A stretch of 64,000 bases of DNA from assembly GCF_005886105.2 (NCBI RefSeq), contig NZ_PNCO02000001.1:310001-374000 (forward strand), given 5' to 3'. The position numbers and the translations under genes were made by a program. Source of the DNA: Pseudoalteromonas galatheae (GTDB lineage Bacteria; Pseudomonadota; Gammaproteobacteria; Enterobacterales; Alteromonadaceae). The notes below the pieces were generated by a model. It was not told where the DNA came from and searched no databases. It saw only the letters and a program-made list of their open reading frames with translations. The first letter of the stretch is position 1, and every line of letters starts with the position of its first letter. Below are positions 8,441-17,853 of the stretch, piece by piece.

Positions 8441-10060
8441 CTAGGAGCCGGCGGTTTTAAAGTCTATCTTAACTTGGTTTTCTTGTAGCGTTGCTGAGCA
8501 CGGGGGATAACTGCGAGTTGTTTTATGCACCCGGTCAAAGATGTGGATTTCAACCCCTGAATGAAGCGCTTTATTTGCCGCAAGCTTAGTGTTGTCGAGT
8601 AAATCGTGTAAGTCGTGATCAAGTTGACTGAGCTTTTGCTCAAGGTGCTCGGCTTGCTGGCAGTAGTGCATTTGTGTTGCGCCAATTTTAGTTTTGAGTT
8701 GCTGCTTTTTAGCAGCATCTTTTACTAACTCCGCTTTTTCAATCGCTTGCTGTAATTGGTCTAAAGAATCATTGGTAGCGGCGACTTCTTTGAACAGAGT
8801 GTCAGTTTCTTGGGTGATTTTAAGACCTTTGCGTGCCAGATAAATCATCATTTTAGCGCCAGACTCACTGCCAATTTCACCTGCAACTACCATTTGCGCA
8901 TCAATGATTGAGCCTCCTATCAACTTGCCACTCGGTTGTTCGCCTGTACCAACTTGTATCAGCTTTTGCGCTTTAATGTCGCAGTGGTTGCTTTGCTTGT
9001 TGATAATAATGTTATCGCCTTCAAGGTAAGTATATTGGCCGTGGGCAATCTCAACATTGCCTTTGGCGATAAGTTTGCAGGTTAAGCCTTGCTCATTATT
9101 TTGATGGTCAACGTGGCCGATCACGCCACCTCGTACCTCAATGTTACCACCAGCGGTAAGTTCTCCAGATTCCACCGTGCCGAGCACTGTGATATCGCCT
9201 TGGGCGGTTACGCGCATACCAGGTTCAATATTATGGGTGACTACTACACTACCATTAAAGTCGACGTGACCACTTTTTACTGTGACGTCGGCAATGGTAA
9301 ATACGTCATCAACGCGCATACCGTTGGTGATATCAGAGGGGCAACCTGCGATAGTAGCAATAAGCTCTAGTGGATTACTAGGGTTGATCTCAGTACCTTC
9401 ACCCGCTACAAGCTGGAACGAATCGCCGGGTTTTGCTTCAATGCTCTCACCGGTTACAGTAAAGCCTTCTTTACCCGGCGTAGCAGGCTTTTGAGTCACC
9501 AGTAAATCACCGGGCGAAACGCTTGCAAGCTTGCCAAAGTCACGCATATCAACGGTGCCATCTTCACGCATTCTAGGCTGCTTGAGTCGTTCTTTTAGCG
9601 TTTGTATATGTGGCAGTAATTTGGCTGACTGGCCGTCTTGCGGTGGTCTACCTTGGGCGATTAACCCAGATGCTTCTTCACCAGGTGGAATTTCAAATTG
9701 TTTACGTAGGATATTTTCAAGGTAGGCTTGCTTATAGCCACGGCTTACGCCTGCTTTAACTATGACCTTTTTCGCTTCTTCTAATGATATTGCTTTACCA
9801 CCACGAGCAGTTTTAAGCTGCCCAAAGGCCTGCATTTTATCGTCGCTTAAGGTAACTTCAAATTTTGCATCATGCTGTTTAGCAACCACAATTTGACTTT
9901 CAGGAAAGTCGCTTTGGAAAAAAGCCTTAATCGAGTCGTGATCGATTTCGCAATCAGCAAATTGCGACTTTTCAAGGGCTTCGATCACAAACGCAGCACT
10001 TGGCGGTGAAGCAGACTTCACATCCATTAAGATATTGCCATTGTGCGCAAGCTTGAACAC
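8441..10060 (-). CDS. FapA-family (DUF342) protein
   Basis: A 539-residue protein of the FapA/DUF342 family. It has an N-terminal head (about 1-160), a central right-handed beta-helix-like region with repeated short glycine- and valine-rich turns (about 165-400), and a C-terminal helical, glutamine- and lysine-rich region (about 400-490) likely to form a coiled coil. Family members are named after flagellar assembly protein A; in Vibrio, FapA is linked to glucose-regulated polar flagellum assembly. There is no flagellar gene nearby, so a cell-envelope or polarity role is only a guess. It appears monocistronic. Confidence 0.8.
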   Translation of the reverse strand: MFKLAHNGNILMDVKSASPPSAAFVIEALEKSQFADCEIDHDSIKAFFQSDFPESQIVVAKQHDAKFEVTLSDDKMQAFGQLKTARGGKAISLEEAKKVIVKAGVSRGYKQAYLENILRKQFEIPPGEEASGLIAQGRPPQDGQSAKLLPHIQTLKERLKQPRMREDGTVDMRDFGKLASVSPGDLLVTQKPATPGKEGFTVTGESIEAKPGDSFQLVAGEGTEINPSNPLELIATIAGCPSDITNGMRVDDVFTIADVTVKSGHVDFNGSVVVTHNIEPGMRVTAQGDITVLGTVESGELTAGGNIEVRGGVIGHVDHQNNEQGLTCKLIAKGNVEIAHGQYTYLEGDNIIINKQSNHCDIKAQKLIQVGTGEQPSGKLIGGSIIDAQMVVAGEIGSESGAKMMIYLARKGLKITQETDTLFKEVAATNDSLDQLQQAIEKAELVKDAAKKQQLKTKIGATQMHYCQQAEHLEQKLSQLDHDLHDLLDNTKLAANKALHSGVEIHIFDRVHKTTRSYPPCSATLQENQVKIDFKTAGS

Positions 10061-10224
10061 GATAACTGCCTCGTCGAATTTTTATCCTATAGTTTCAGCT
10101 TGCTAAAGAAACATCAATTGGTCAAGTGCTTAGGCCAATTTTCTTACGTTAATATGGGCTAAGTTAAAAAACAGAAATAAATCGTGATTTTCTAATACTT
10201 TCAGGTGAATAAAAATCAGTAAGC

Positions 10225-11118
10225 TTAAAAATGTGTGGGCTTGTCATGCGCTTCTTGCAGCAGAATTTTAATCGCTTCAGGAACAACCTTTTTCTGTGTT
10301 GAAATGGCATAAAAATACTCATAAATATTAGGCAGTTCCTGATACTGCTGTAGCACCCCTTGGGCTATTTCGTCTTTTACTACTACGGCAGGTAAAACGG
10401 CCACCGCGCCACTGTCTCGTGCCAGTAGTCGCATCATCGCCATATCGTCGACCTCTGCCAAAATGTTGGGAAAGTACTGATGCTGAGCGCATAGTGCATT
10501 AAATGCGGTGCGTAAATCTGAATTGGCGGGTGGCAAGATCCAGCGTGTTTTTTCAAAACCTTGTGGAAACTGTGTGCTGGGTTTAAGTGCAGGTGGGCCA
10601 ACAATCGCAAGCGGTTGCTTTGCAACTAGTTGACACTGCCAGTAGGGGTCTGAAGTATCTAGGTTAATCGTTCTGTTGGTAAGTACTAAGTCCAGCTCAT
10701 AATTGGTTAAGCCGTTGAGCAGCTCAGAAATACTGCCTGACTTTAACTTAAATTGCACATCGCTGCGTCGCATCAAAGGACTAATAAAAGCTTCTACAAA
10801 GTTACGTGACAGAGTGGTCAACACCCCGATAGTTACATGGGTGGTTGACTGCACGCCTTTGCTTAACAAGGCTTCGAGTTCTTGACCTGTGGTAAAAATA
10901 TCATCGGCATAGCTCAGCACCTTTTTACCCTGATTGGTGAGCATTAGACTACGGCCTACGCGTTCAAATAGCGATACCCCGATATTATGCTCTAACTGTT
11001 TGATTTGCGAAGAGAGTGCAGACTGCGAAACATGTAACTCTTTAGCTGCTTGAGTCAAATTTCCAATCTTAGCAACCTGCCAAAAGTAGTAAAGGTGGTG
11101 ATAATTAAGTCGGCTCAT
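10225..11118 (-). CDS. LysR-family regulator (NhaR-like), divergent from dab operon
   Basis: A 297-residue LysR-type regulator. The winged helix-turn-helix is at residues 1-60 (NYHHLYYFWQVAKIGNLT, then AAKELHVSQSALSSQIKQLE) and the effector domain at about 90-290. The N-terminus resembles NhaR, but NhaR regulates a sodium/proton antiporter and no nhaA is present. It is transcribed divergently from dabB with a 110-bp shared intergenic region, the usual arrangement of a LysR protein and its target. It therefore most likely controls inorganic-carbon uptake, perhaps in response to CO2, bicarbonate or pH. The ligand is unknown. Confidence 0.85.
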   Translation of the reverse strand: MSRLNYHHLYYFWQVAKIGNLTQAAKELHVSQSALSSQIKQLEHNIGVSLFERVGRSLMLTNQGKKVLSYADDIFTTGQELEALLSKGVQSTTHVTIGVLTTLSRNFVEAFISPLMRRSDVQFKLKSGSISELLNGLTNYELDLVLTNRTINLDTSDPYWQCQLVAKQPLAIVGPPALKPSTQFPQGFEKTRWILPPANSDLRTAFNALCAQHQYFPNILAEVDDMAMMRLLARDSGAVAVLPAVVVKDEIAQGVLQQYQELPNIYEYFYAISTQKKVVPEAIKILLQEAHDKPTHF

Positions 11119-11228
11119 CTATATATAAGTAAAATAGAACGAATAGTTAAATTATATCTATTTTTATTAAATTAAAAAGGCTGGAATAATGATCTAATTA
11201 GAGATTTAGGTGAGAAGCATAGAAAGTA
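11119..11228. promoter_or_regulatory. Divergent LysR / dab operon control region
   Basis: This very AT-rich 110-bp gap separates the LysR start codon from dabB. AAAATAG (11131-11137) and CTATTTT (11159-11165) form an inverted repeat. Nested inside, AATAG and CTATT are separated by 12 bases, close to the T-N11-A spacing of LysR-type operators. A second imperfect palindrome ATCTAATTAGAGAT lies at 11192-11205, nearer dabB. These are candidate regulator sites; binding is inferred only from position. Confidence 0.45.
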
Positions 11229-12797
11229 ATGATTAATATCTTAGTGGTGCTGTTGCTATTACACTTTTTGATTGCTGCGTCTTTCATGAGCAAAGCGTCT
11301 TGTCGTAACACTGGGCTATTTCGTATCGCGAACGGTTTTGCTATCGGCGTGGTAATTTGTATCGCTTTTGGCTGGGGGAGTTGGGCAACGCAAGGTGATA
11401 TTGCCAGTGGCTTGTTTGAAATAAACTTTTTACGGCTTAGTGTGGTGTCATTGATTGGCTTTATGAGCTTTATTTTACTGCGCTACTCCATTCATTATTT
11501 ACATGGTGAAAAACACCGGGGCCGTTATTTTCGCTATCTACTCACCACCTTACTGAGTGTAACTATTGTGGTGCTCAGTAATCACCTCATTCTATTTTGG
11601 TTGGCTTGGGTCGGCATTAGTTTGAGCCTACACCGTTTACTGCTATTTTACCCTAACCGCCCGAGAGCGACATTGGCCGCCCACAAAAAGTTTATTTTGG
11701 CACGCTTGGCAGAAAGTGCATTGCTGGGGGCTTTTATTTGTATCTACCTCAGCACTGGCATGCTCCAGATTAATGACATCACTGACTATTACTTAACTCA
11801 CTCAACGACACTCACTGTGTTAGATCAATCAGCAGCTGGCTTACTTGCAATTGTGGCACTGATAAAGTGCGCACAACTGCCTGTGCATGGCTGGTTGATG
11901 CAAGTAGTTGAATCACCCACACCGGTAAGTGCTCTGTTACATGCAGGGATCATTAATCTGGGTGGTTTTTTGGTGATGGTGTTTGGTCCTTTGATTTTAC
12001 GCGTAGAAGCTGCGAAATGGCTGATCTTGATTGTGGCAGGAATAACGACATTATTGGCCGCACTTATCATGACAACGCGGATCAGTTTAAAAGTGCGCTT
12101 GGCTTGGTCAACCTGTGCACAAATGGGATTGATGCTAATGGAGTGTGCTTTGGGGCTATATGAATTAGCGCTACTACACTTATTGGCGCATTCAGCCTAC
12201 AAAGCCCACGCATTCTTAAACTCAAGCCAGTGGATCCATGAAGATTTGACTCGTCGCTTGAGCGACCAACTTGAACCACCCTTGTGGCAATGGCTTATTG
12301 CACTTGCCGTAGCAACTGGCCTCACTACAGCGGCTGCAGTCATTATTGAATATCAAGGCCCTGTCAGTATTTGGGGATTAATGGTTGGCGCATTAACGGT
12401 GTGGTTAGCGCTGCGTTTTGAGGCGCAAGCCCCTAGTAGCTATTTTAGAATCATCACCGCAGCTGTTGTGTTGTTGACAGCCTATAGTGCGCAAAAGTGG
12501 CTATTGCACTTGGTGGTCGCGCTACCAAATGAGCTCAGGGCGCAAGCACTCGATGGTGCAGATATTTGGTTGCTCGGCCTTGTAGTGTTACTCATCGTAG
12601 TAAATTATCTGCTCTATTACCGGGCGCATTTGGTAACGGTGCAAAAACTCTCTCGGGTGTTGTATGCCGGGCTGTATTTAGACGAGTGGATGACGCGTTT
12701 AACCATATTGCTTTGGCCCGTCCATTTACCAAGTATTAAAAAGCAGAAACACCTAGCCATTCATCGCTATGCTGCAGGGCACGAGGAGCAGAAGTAA
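11229..12797 (+). CDS. dabB: DabB, NuoL-like membrane subunit of inorganic carbon transporter
   Basis: A 522-residue polytopic inner-membrane protein of the proton-conducting NuoL/MrpA family. The conserved half-channel lysine lies in LIKCAQLPVHGWL (K213) and is followed by the family motif ESPTPVSALLHAG (228-240). A second motif, HLLAHSAYKAHAFL, lies about one third further on. Together with DabA it forms the DAB complex, which captures CO2/bicarbonate using the proton or cation gradient. It is shorter than NuoL (about 610), as DabB proteins are. Its TAA overlaps the ATG of dabA by one base, so the two are coupled. No other complex I genes are present, which excludes a respiratory role. Confidence 0.9.
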   Translation: MINILVVLLLLHFLIAASFMSKASCRNTGLFRIANGFAIGVVICIAFGWGSWATQGDIASGLFEINFLRLSVVSLIGFMSFILLRYSIHYLHGEKHRGRYFRYLLTTLLSVTIVVLSNHLILFWLAWVGISLSLHRLLLFYPNRPRATLAAHKKFILARLAESALLGAFICIYLSTGMLQINDITDYYLTHSTTLTVLDQSAAGLLAIVALIKCAQLPVHGWLMQVVESPTPVSALLHAGIINLGGFLVMVFGPLILRVEAAKWLILIVAGITTLLAALIMTTRISLKVRLAWSTCAQMGLMLMECALGLYELALLHLLAHSAYKAHAFLNSSQWIHEDLTRRLSDQLEPPLWQWLIALAVATGLTTAAAVIIEYQGPVSIWGLMVGALTVWLALRFEAQAPSSYFRIITAAVVLLTAYSAQKWLLHLVVALPNELRAQALDGADIWLLGLVVLLIVVNYLLYYRAHLVTVQKLSRVLYAGLYLDEWMTRLTILLWPVHLPSIKKQKHLAIHRYAAGHEEQK

Positions 12798-15229
12798 TGA
12801 TAGAGACACAAGAAAAAAAACAGACTCAGCTATCTAAGCCGCAACAGCAACAACTCCTGAGCGCTGAAACACGCATTGCGACAACTTGGCCGCTCGATCA
12901 ATTAATCGCAGTGAATCCATTTTGGGGAATGCGCGATCTGCCTTTTGATGCTGTGGTCAATAAAGTGAGCGCGTTGGCACAGGTTAGAATGTTAATGCCC
13001 GTGGCGTTTTATCTCGAAAAATGGCAGCAAGAGGCGATTTCAGAGCAAGCATTGCAGCAATCTGCGGCGAATTATGCTGTGCAACGCAGTACCAGCGCAC
13101 TGCTTAATTGGCTCAAAAAAAGTCACTGCGGCGAGTTGCCACATTGGCATACATTAGCGGACTTGCTTGATCGCTACCGCTCTGAACATAAGATGCCATG
13201 GCAAGAGGAGATCAGCCACCAAATCAGCCAATTTTGCGCCGCGCATTATCAGCAGGTGCAGCCTATTCTCAAACAAACCCAAGGTGAAGAGAGGCTCTGT
13301 TTGTATCGCCACTGGCATGAAACCGTGTCGCGAGACTTGGGGATAAGCATCGTCATGGGGGAGTCAGGCTTAGTTGATTACTTTAAGGCTCTGCCAACAT
13401 CACCTGAGTCTTTAATTGCACTCGCTGTCGACACCTTAGGGATTGGGTTTAATGAGCTGAGTGATTATGCGCACATGCTACTGCTAGACATTAATGGTTG
13501 GGCATCTTGGGCGGCTTATGAACGCTGGCAAGCAGATCTTGCCCAGCATCCAGCTTCCGATATGCGTGCGCTATTGGCAATTCGAATGGCGTGGGAGCTG
13601 GTGATTTGGCGTTATGTGAGTGAGCACCATCCAACGACCTTTACCCGTATTCAATACCATTGGAACAAGCAAAAGCTGCAACTTGCTGAGATTGTGCTTG
13701 AACATAAAAAAGCATTGTTGCCACGGCTGGTATTTCAGCGGGCACTTGAGCTTAGTTATCAAGCCACTTTAGTGGGGCAGATAAAGGCTCAGCAGGTAAA
13801 ACCTGAAGGCGCTCGTGAGCAAGCTACACCAACCTTACAAGCGGCTTTTTGTATTGATGTGCGTTCAGAGGTGATCCGCCGCGCGCTCGAAGCTCAAAAC
13901 GCTGGTATTCAAACCATAGGTTATGCGGGTTTCTTTGGCCTACCTATTGATTATCATGCGACTAACTGCCGTTTTAGTCGGCCCCAGTTACCCGGATTAT
14001 TAAAAGCACCAATCACCGCAATACAAACGCCTGCACCTCAGCACCTTGCCACAAAACGCCAGCAAGCTGGCCGTTGGCATAGCTGGTCTCACTCTGCTGC
14101 GGCTTCATTTTCGATGGTAGAGTCGATGGGGATGAGTTACTTTTATCAGCTATTTAGCAAAGTGTTTTCACTACAAAAAACTCAGCATCCCGTCGATAGT
14201 CATATTGATTCAAGAAAGTGGCAGTTAAAACAAGGCGAACACGAAGTTACTGTTTTGGAGCAAGCTAAACTCGCAGCTGGCATACTAAAAGGGATGGGAC
14301 TGACTGAATTTGCTGATACAGTCCTATTGGTTGGCCACGGAGCGCATACCACCAATAATTTACATGAAGCCGGGCTGCAATGTGGTGCATGTGGCGGCCA
14401 GTCGGGGGAAGTAAATGTTAAAGTACTCGCGCAACTTCTTAATGACCAAGCTGTACGCGCAGAATTAATTGCGCGGGGCATTACTATTCCATCGCAAACG
14501 CGGTTTGTTGCAGCGCTACATAATACCACCACTGAAACAATAATCCTCTATGGTGATGTAGATATAGAGGTAACCGGCTGGTTAAAGCAGGCATCGCACC
14601 AGGCTCGAGTGGAGCGTGCTCATACGCTTGCGATAACTGGCAAAGAGTTATCTGTACAGCAATTAGAGCAGCAATTTATAGCCCGGACTAAAGATTGGTC
14701 TCAAGTCAGGCCGGAATGGGGCCTTGCCAACAATGCTGCATTTGTGGTCGCACCGAGACAAGTTACGCAGGGAGTTGACTTGCAAGGCCGAGTCTTTTTG
14801 CACGAATACAGCGCCGAGCAAGACCAAGACTTTAGTCAGTTAACTGCTATTTTAACCGCTCCTATGCTCGTCACTAACTGGATCAATATGCAATATAACG
14901 CTTCGGTAACCGATACCCACAAATACGGCAGTGGTAACAAGGTGCTGCATAATGTAGTAGGGGGAAGGATTGGAGTGTTTGAAGGTAATGGCGGAGATTT
15001 GCGAATTGGCCTGCCAATGCAATCCGTTCACAACGGTGAAAAATGGATGCATACCCCACAACGTTTAAGCGTCATTGTACAAGCACCAACCGAGGCGCTT
15101 GAGCAAATCATGACAGCACACTCAGTTGTAAAGCAATTGGTAGAAAACGAGTGGCTTTATCTTCTGTCTATTTCGCCTAATTGTAACGAAGTTAGACGAT
15201 TTGATAATGGTAAGTGGGAACTTCTTTGA
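12797..15229 (+). CDS. dabA: DabA, DUF2309 zinc-binding subunit of inorganic carbon transporter
   Basis: An 810-residue soluble or peripheral protein of the DUF2309/UPF0753 family. It contains the beta-carbonic-anhydrase-like zinc site: C352 and D354 in FCIDVRSE, H514 in LVGHGAHTTNN, and C529 in GLQCGACGG. These match the C-D-H-C set described for Halothiobacillus DabA, including the 15-residue spacing between the last two. With DabB it is thought to hydrate CO2 to bicarbonate vectorially and so accumulate inorganic carbon in the cell. In a heterotroph this would supply carboxylases when CO2 is scarce. All key residues are intact, so it should be functional. Confidence 0.93.
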   Translation: MIETQEKKQTQLSKPQQQQLLSAETRIATTWPLDQLIAVNPFWGMRDLPFDAVVNKVSALAQVRMLMPVAFYLEKWQQEAISEQALQQSAANYAVQRSTSALLNWLKKSHCGELPHWHTLADLLDRYRSEHKMPWQEEISHQISQFCAAHYQQVQPILKQTQGEERLCLYRHWHETVSRDLGISIVMGESGLVDYFKALPTSPESLIALAVDTLGIGFNELSDYAHMLLLDINGWASWAAYERWQADLAQHPASDMRALLAIRMAWELVIWRYVSEHHPTTFTRIQYHWNKQKLQLAEIVLEHKKALLPRLVFQRALELSYQATLVGQIKAQQVKPEGAREQATPTLQAAFCIDVRSEVIRRALEAQNAGIQTIGYAGFFGLPIDYHATNCRFSRPQLPGLLKAPITAIQTPAPQHLATKRQQAGRWHSWSHSAAASFSMVESMGMSYFYQLFSKVFSLQKTQHPVDSHIDSRKWQLKQGEHEVTVLEQAKLAAGILKGMGLTEFADTVLLVGHGAHTTNNLHEAGLQCGACGGQSGEVNVKVLAQLLNDQAVRAELIARGITIPSQTRFVAALHNTTTETIILYGDVDIEVTGWLKQASHQARVERAHTLAITGKELSVQQLEQQFIARTKDWSQVRPEWGLANNAAFVVAPRQVTQGVDLQGRVFLHEYSAEQDQDFSQLTAILTAPMLVTNWINMQYNASVTDTHKYGSGNKVLHNVVGGRIGVFEGNGGDLRIGLPMQSVHNGEKWMHTPQRLSVIVQAPTEALEQIMTAHSVVKQLVENEWLYLLSISPNCNEVRRFDNGKWELL

Positions 15230-15366
15230 ATTCAAACGAAACTCGTTGCAACTTAATAAGTTATTGTGCAGAGTATTGCAGGAATTGAAAGGTGTGGCAG
15301 GACGCTACGTAAGCTAAACGACCTCCTAGCCACCGACATTGGACTGTTTATACAAGGAGGCTGCTA

Positions 15367-17250
15367 GTGGCTTTTGATTATGGCTCTATTGATTTAGGGC
15401 TTAAAAACCCATTTAAAACGGAAGGTAAAATCACTGCTATTCGTGGTGCAATACAAACTATTGCGGGCATTGCATTACTGGTGATTGCCGCCAGCTCCGT
15501 TAAGAGCGATGCGGGTATGGGTTGGATCATCATGCTATTTGGCATGTTGATTTTAGGTCTTGGGATCACTTCTCTTGCAAAAGGAATATATGCAACGCTG
15601 CGCTTTTTTGTGGGTCGTAATCACCCCACCTCTTTAGCTTATAACTTCAGTAAGTCAGAAACTTCAACCGCCCAGCAAGAAAAGGCTGATGTGGCTTACC
15701 GTGCTAAAACGCTAGAAGAAATGTTGATTGGCCGAAAGAACAGCACGTTTGTAGAACCGAAAGGTTTCTTATCGCGTTTACTTCACAGCATTGCACCTAA
15801 ATTACTTTTTCTCCCTTATCCTATCAGAAATATGAGCCAACGCTTATTTGGTGCATGGGTGAGTACATTAACCGCACTCGTGCTTTATGGTGTGGTGGCG
15901 TTTGTATCGCTATCGGGCTTTGCCGGTGATGCTGGGGAGCTGACTTTTCCAATCTATAGCACCTTACTGATGATATATATTTTGTCATGTTGGTACAGCG
16001 CGGCTAAACCGATTTCACGCAAAGCGGAACATGCTATTGAATCTTTGGGGAGCGCGACCCTTGCTAAAGTGATTTCGCTCTCTTTTGTGCTACCAATCTT
16101 GATAGGCCTAACTTTGTCTTACATCATGGATGAAGGGAAGTTAAGTAAAGCCGATATTGAGCTCTTTTTTGCGCCTTTGCCTAGTCTTCATACTTGGGCT
16201 TATCTCACGGGCGTTATCGTGCTTGCACTTGGCTGTAGCGCCATTATTGCTGTTATGCTTAAAGCGCGTTTAGATAAAGTAAACCCAGTGGTTGAAGTGT
16301 CTGAATTAAGAGAAAACTGGCAAGAGTCCGTACATCCAAACGAGATATTTATTAACTTAGACAACTTGGTGATGGCAAATCGCCGCTATAAAGAAGTACC
16401 AAACCGGGTTTATCGTGAGCTAGATCCCAGCTTGCAAGAACAAGTTGATGGTAAAGGTGGCTTTAAAGGCGAAATGATCCAAGAAGTACAACCTAAAGTT
16501 CTCCCCCTAGATTTAGGTAAATCATTTGAGCGCTTTAGGTTTTTATCTTTGCTTGGTGGTAACTTACTGCTACTAGTGACCCTTGGGCTAAGTGTCTTTT
16601 TTGCTTATGCCGTAGTAGATATTTACCACTATGTAACGAGCGCCAATATCAGTAATTTTTCTAGTGCCTTCAGCGAAGAAAACATCGCGTCGTTCAGCGC
16701 CGTTGTGATGGTAGCCGTACATATACTGCTTAGTGGCTTATTGATTAAATCGTTTGCATCAATGCTCAACAATGCTGCACACGTATTCTATGCCGAGATG
16801 CAGTTTGAATCTCTGCTGGTTTATTTTAAGTGTGAAGGGACATTTACTGAGTCTAAAATATCAACAGGTACTGGCATTCACGATTCCACACGCTCTGAAA
16901 ATACGCTAGTACGCAGCAGTATTACCCCTTGGGTAGTGGTGTCGAGAATAGTATCAACGACCTTCGCTGCCACGGGTATGAAAAACCTAGAGCACCCAAG
17001 ACATATTCTAGAAATGCATAAAGACGATGCACAGCTAAGCGACATCCGTAAAGATGTGATTAGTTTCTTAAAAGATCGGGAGTCCATTGCCGCAATTACC
17101 AGCGAGCGTGATTTAGGTAACGCCTCACAAGTATACCAACTCAACCAGCAAACGAGAGCTGTGGACCAAAACCACCAACTGCGTGCAAGTAGTGACGAAG
17201 CCGGTGCTTATCTGCGCCGAGAAGAAGCACTCGAAAATAAAGAAGAGTAA
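15367..17250 (+). CDS. Large multi-pass membrane protein, unknown function
   Basis: A 627-residue protein starting at a GTG. The start is supported by a perfect AAGGAGG (15354-15360) six bases upstream. About eight membrane helices are predicted: two near residues 25-70, four between about 165 and 305, and two near 395-465. Long soluble regions lie between them and in the C-terminal 160 residues, which are polar and rich in Gln, Glu and Asp. I recognise no domain. It starts 137 bases after dabA on the same strand with no clear terminator between, so co-transcription with dabBA is possible but not shown. Confidence 0.75.
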   Translation: MAFDYGSIDLGLKNPFKTEGKITAIRGAIQTIAGIALLVIAASSVKSDAGMGWIIMLFGMLILGLGITSLAKGIYATLRFFVGRNHPTSLAYNFSKSETSTAQQEKADVAYRAKTLEEMLIGRKNSTFVEPKGFLSRLLHSIAPKLLFLPYPIRNMSQRLFGAWVSTLTALVLYGVVAFVSLSGFAGDAGELTFPIYSTLLMIYILSCWYSAAKPISRKAEHAIESLGSATLAKVISLSFVLPILIGLTLSYIMDEGKLSKADIELFFAPLPSLHTWAYLTGVIVLALGCSAIIAVMLKARLDKVNPVVEVSELRENWQESVHPNEIFINLDNLVMANRRYKEVPNRVYRELDPSLQEQVDGKGGFKGEMIQEVQPKVLPLDLGKSFERFRFLSLLGGNLLLLVTLGLSVFFAYAVVDIYHYVTSANISNFSSAFSEENIASFSAVVMVAVHILLSGLLIKSFASMLNNAAHVFYAEMQFESLLVYFKCEGTFTESKISTGTGIHDSTRSENTLVRSSITPWVVVSRIVSTTFAATGMKNLEHPRHILEMHKDDAQLSDIRKDVISFLKDRESIAAITSERDLGNASQVYQLNQQTRAVDQNHQLRASSDEAGAYLRREEALENKEE

Positions 17251-17258
17251 AATACAAA

Positions 17259-17276
17259 TGCCACCCTCGGGTGGCA
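17259..17276 (+). terminator. Hairpin after the 627-residue membrane protein gene
   Basis: TGCCACC and GGTGGCA pair perfectly across CTCG. No T-tract follows, so this may be a 3'-end stabilising hairpin or a weak terminator. Confidence 0.4.
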
Positions 17277-17490
17277 ATCTAAACATATAAAAACTCAAAA
17301 ACTTACCGAAAAGAAACCGCTCAAAAATGCCTGTTTTCCTACCAAACTGCCCACCACTTGTATATGGCTTTTACTAAATCCTAGTGGTTAGCAATGGAAA
17401 AACAGTGCCGTTTTTATACTGCTATTAGGACTTAAAAATAGAAGTTTTGAAGGGCTTTATCGAGTGGTTTTTCAACATATTATTTATTAT

Positions 17491-17550
17491 GGATACAATA
17501 ATGTCCATTTTCTGCTTTATTTCGCTATAATAGATATAACTGTATCCATT
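17491..17550 (+). promoter_or_regulatory. Likely hipBA promoter with HipB-type operator half-sites
   Basis: A consensus -10 box TATAAT lies at 17526-17531. It is bracketed by GGATA (17491-17495) with TGTCC (17502-17506), and by TGTATCCATT (17541-17550). GGATA/TATCC are the half-sites of the E. coli HipB operator (TATCC-N8-GGATA). The arrangement suggests autorepression by the HTH protein encoded just downstream. The half-site spacing differs from the E. coli one, so the match is approximate. Confidence 0.5.
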
Positions 17551-17562
17551 TGGTTTTTGCGG

Positions 17563-17853
17563 ATGAATTTTACCTTACTTGATGATACCGATGTAAGCCA
17601 AGCTTATGCGGCTTATTTGCGTGAGTTACGAAAGCAGGCAAAACTGTCACGATCTGCATTGGCTGAGCGAAGCTGTGTACCTGCGGCCACCATTAAGAAG
17701 TTTGAGCTAACTGGGCAAATTTCATTTCGCCAATTGTTGTTGCTCTGGCAAACCCTCGACTCATTGGATAGGCTTTATCAGCTCACACAATCTAACAAAG
17801 AGCGCGCTACAATGCCCTCTAGTATTGATGAGGTGCTAAAAGATGAGTTTTAA
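17563..17853 (+). CDS. hipB: HipB-like XRE-family antitoxin/regulator
   Basis: A 96-residue DNA-binding protein with an XRE-type helix-turn-helix at about residues 14-70 (LRKQAKLSRSALAERSCVPA). It is the presumed antitoxin that binds the HipA-like kinase and represses the operon. The frame is open 99 bases further upstream, but that region contains the -10 box and operator-like repeats, so I place the start at the ATG at 17563. Its last 11 bases overlap the start of hipA, which is typical of translationally coupled toxin-antitoxin pairs. Confidence 0.8.
   Translation: MNFTLLDDTDVSQAYAAYLRELRKQAKLSRSALAERSCVPAATIKKFELTGQISFRQLLLLWQTLDSLDRLYQLTQSNKERATMPSSIDEVLKDEF

Noticed and set aside
11229..12797. 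Respiratory complex I or Mrp antiporter subunit
   Set aside because: The protein has the NuoL-like fold, but no other nuo or mrp genes are present and it is coupled to a DUF2309 DabA with an intact zinc site.
17464..17562. N-terminal extension of the HipB-like protein
   Set aside because: The segment contains a consensus -10 box and operator-like half-sites, so it is more likely promoter than coding sequence.
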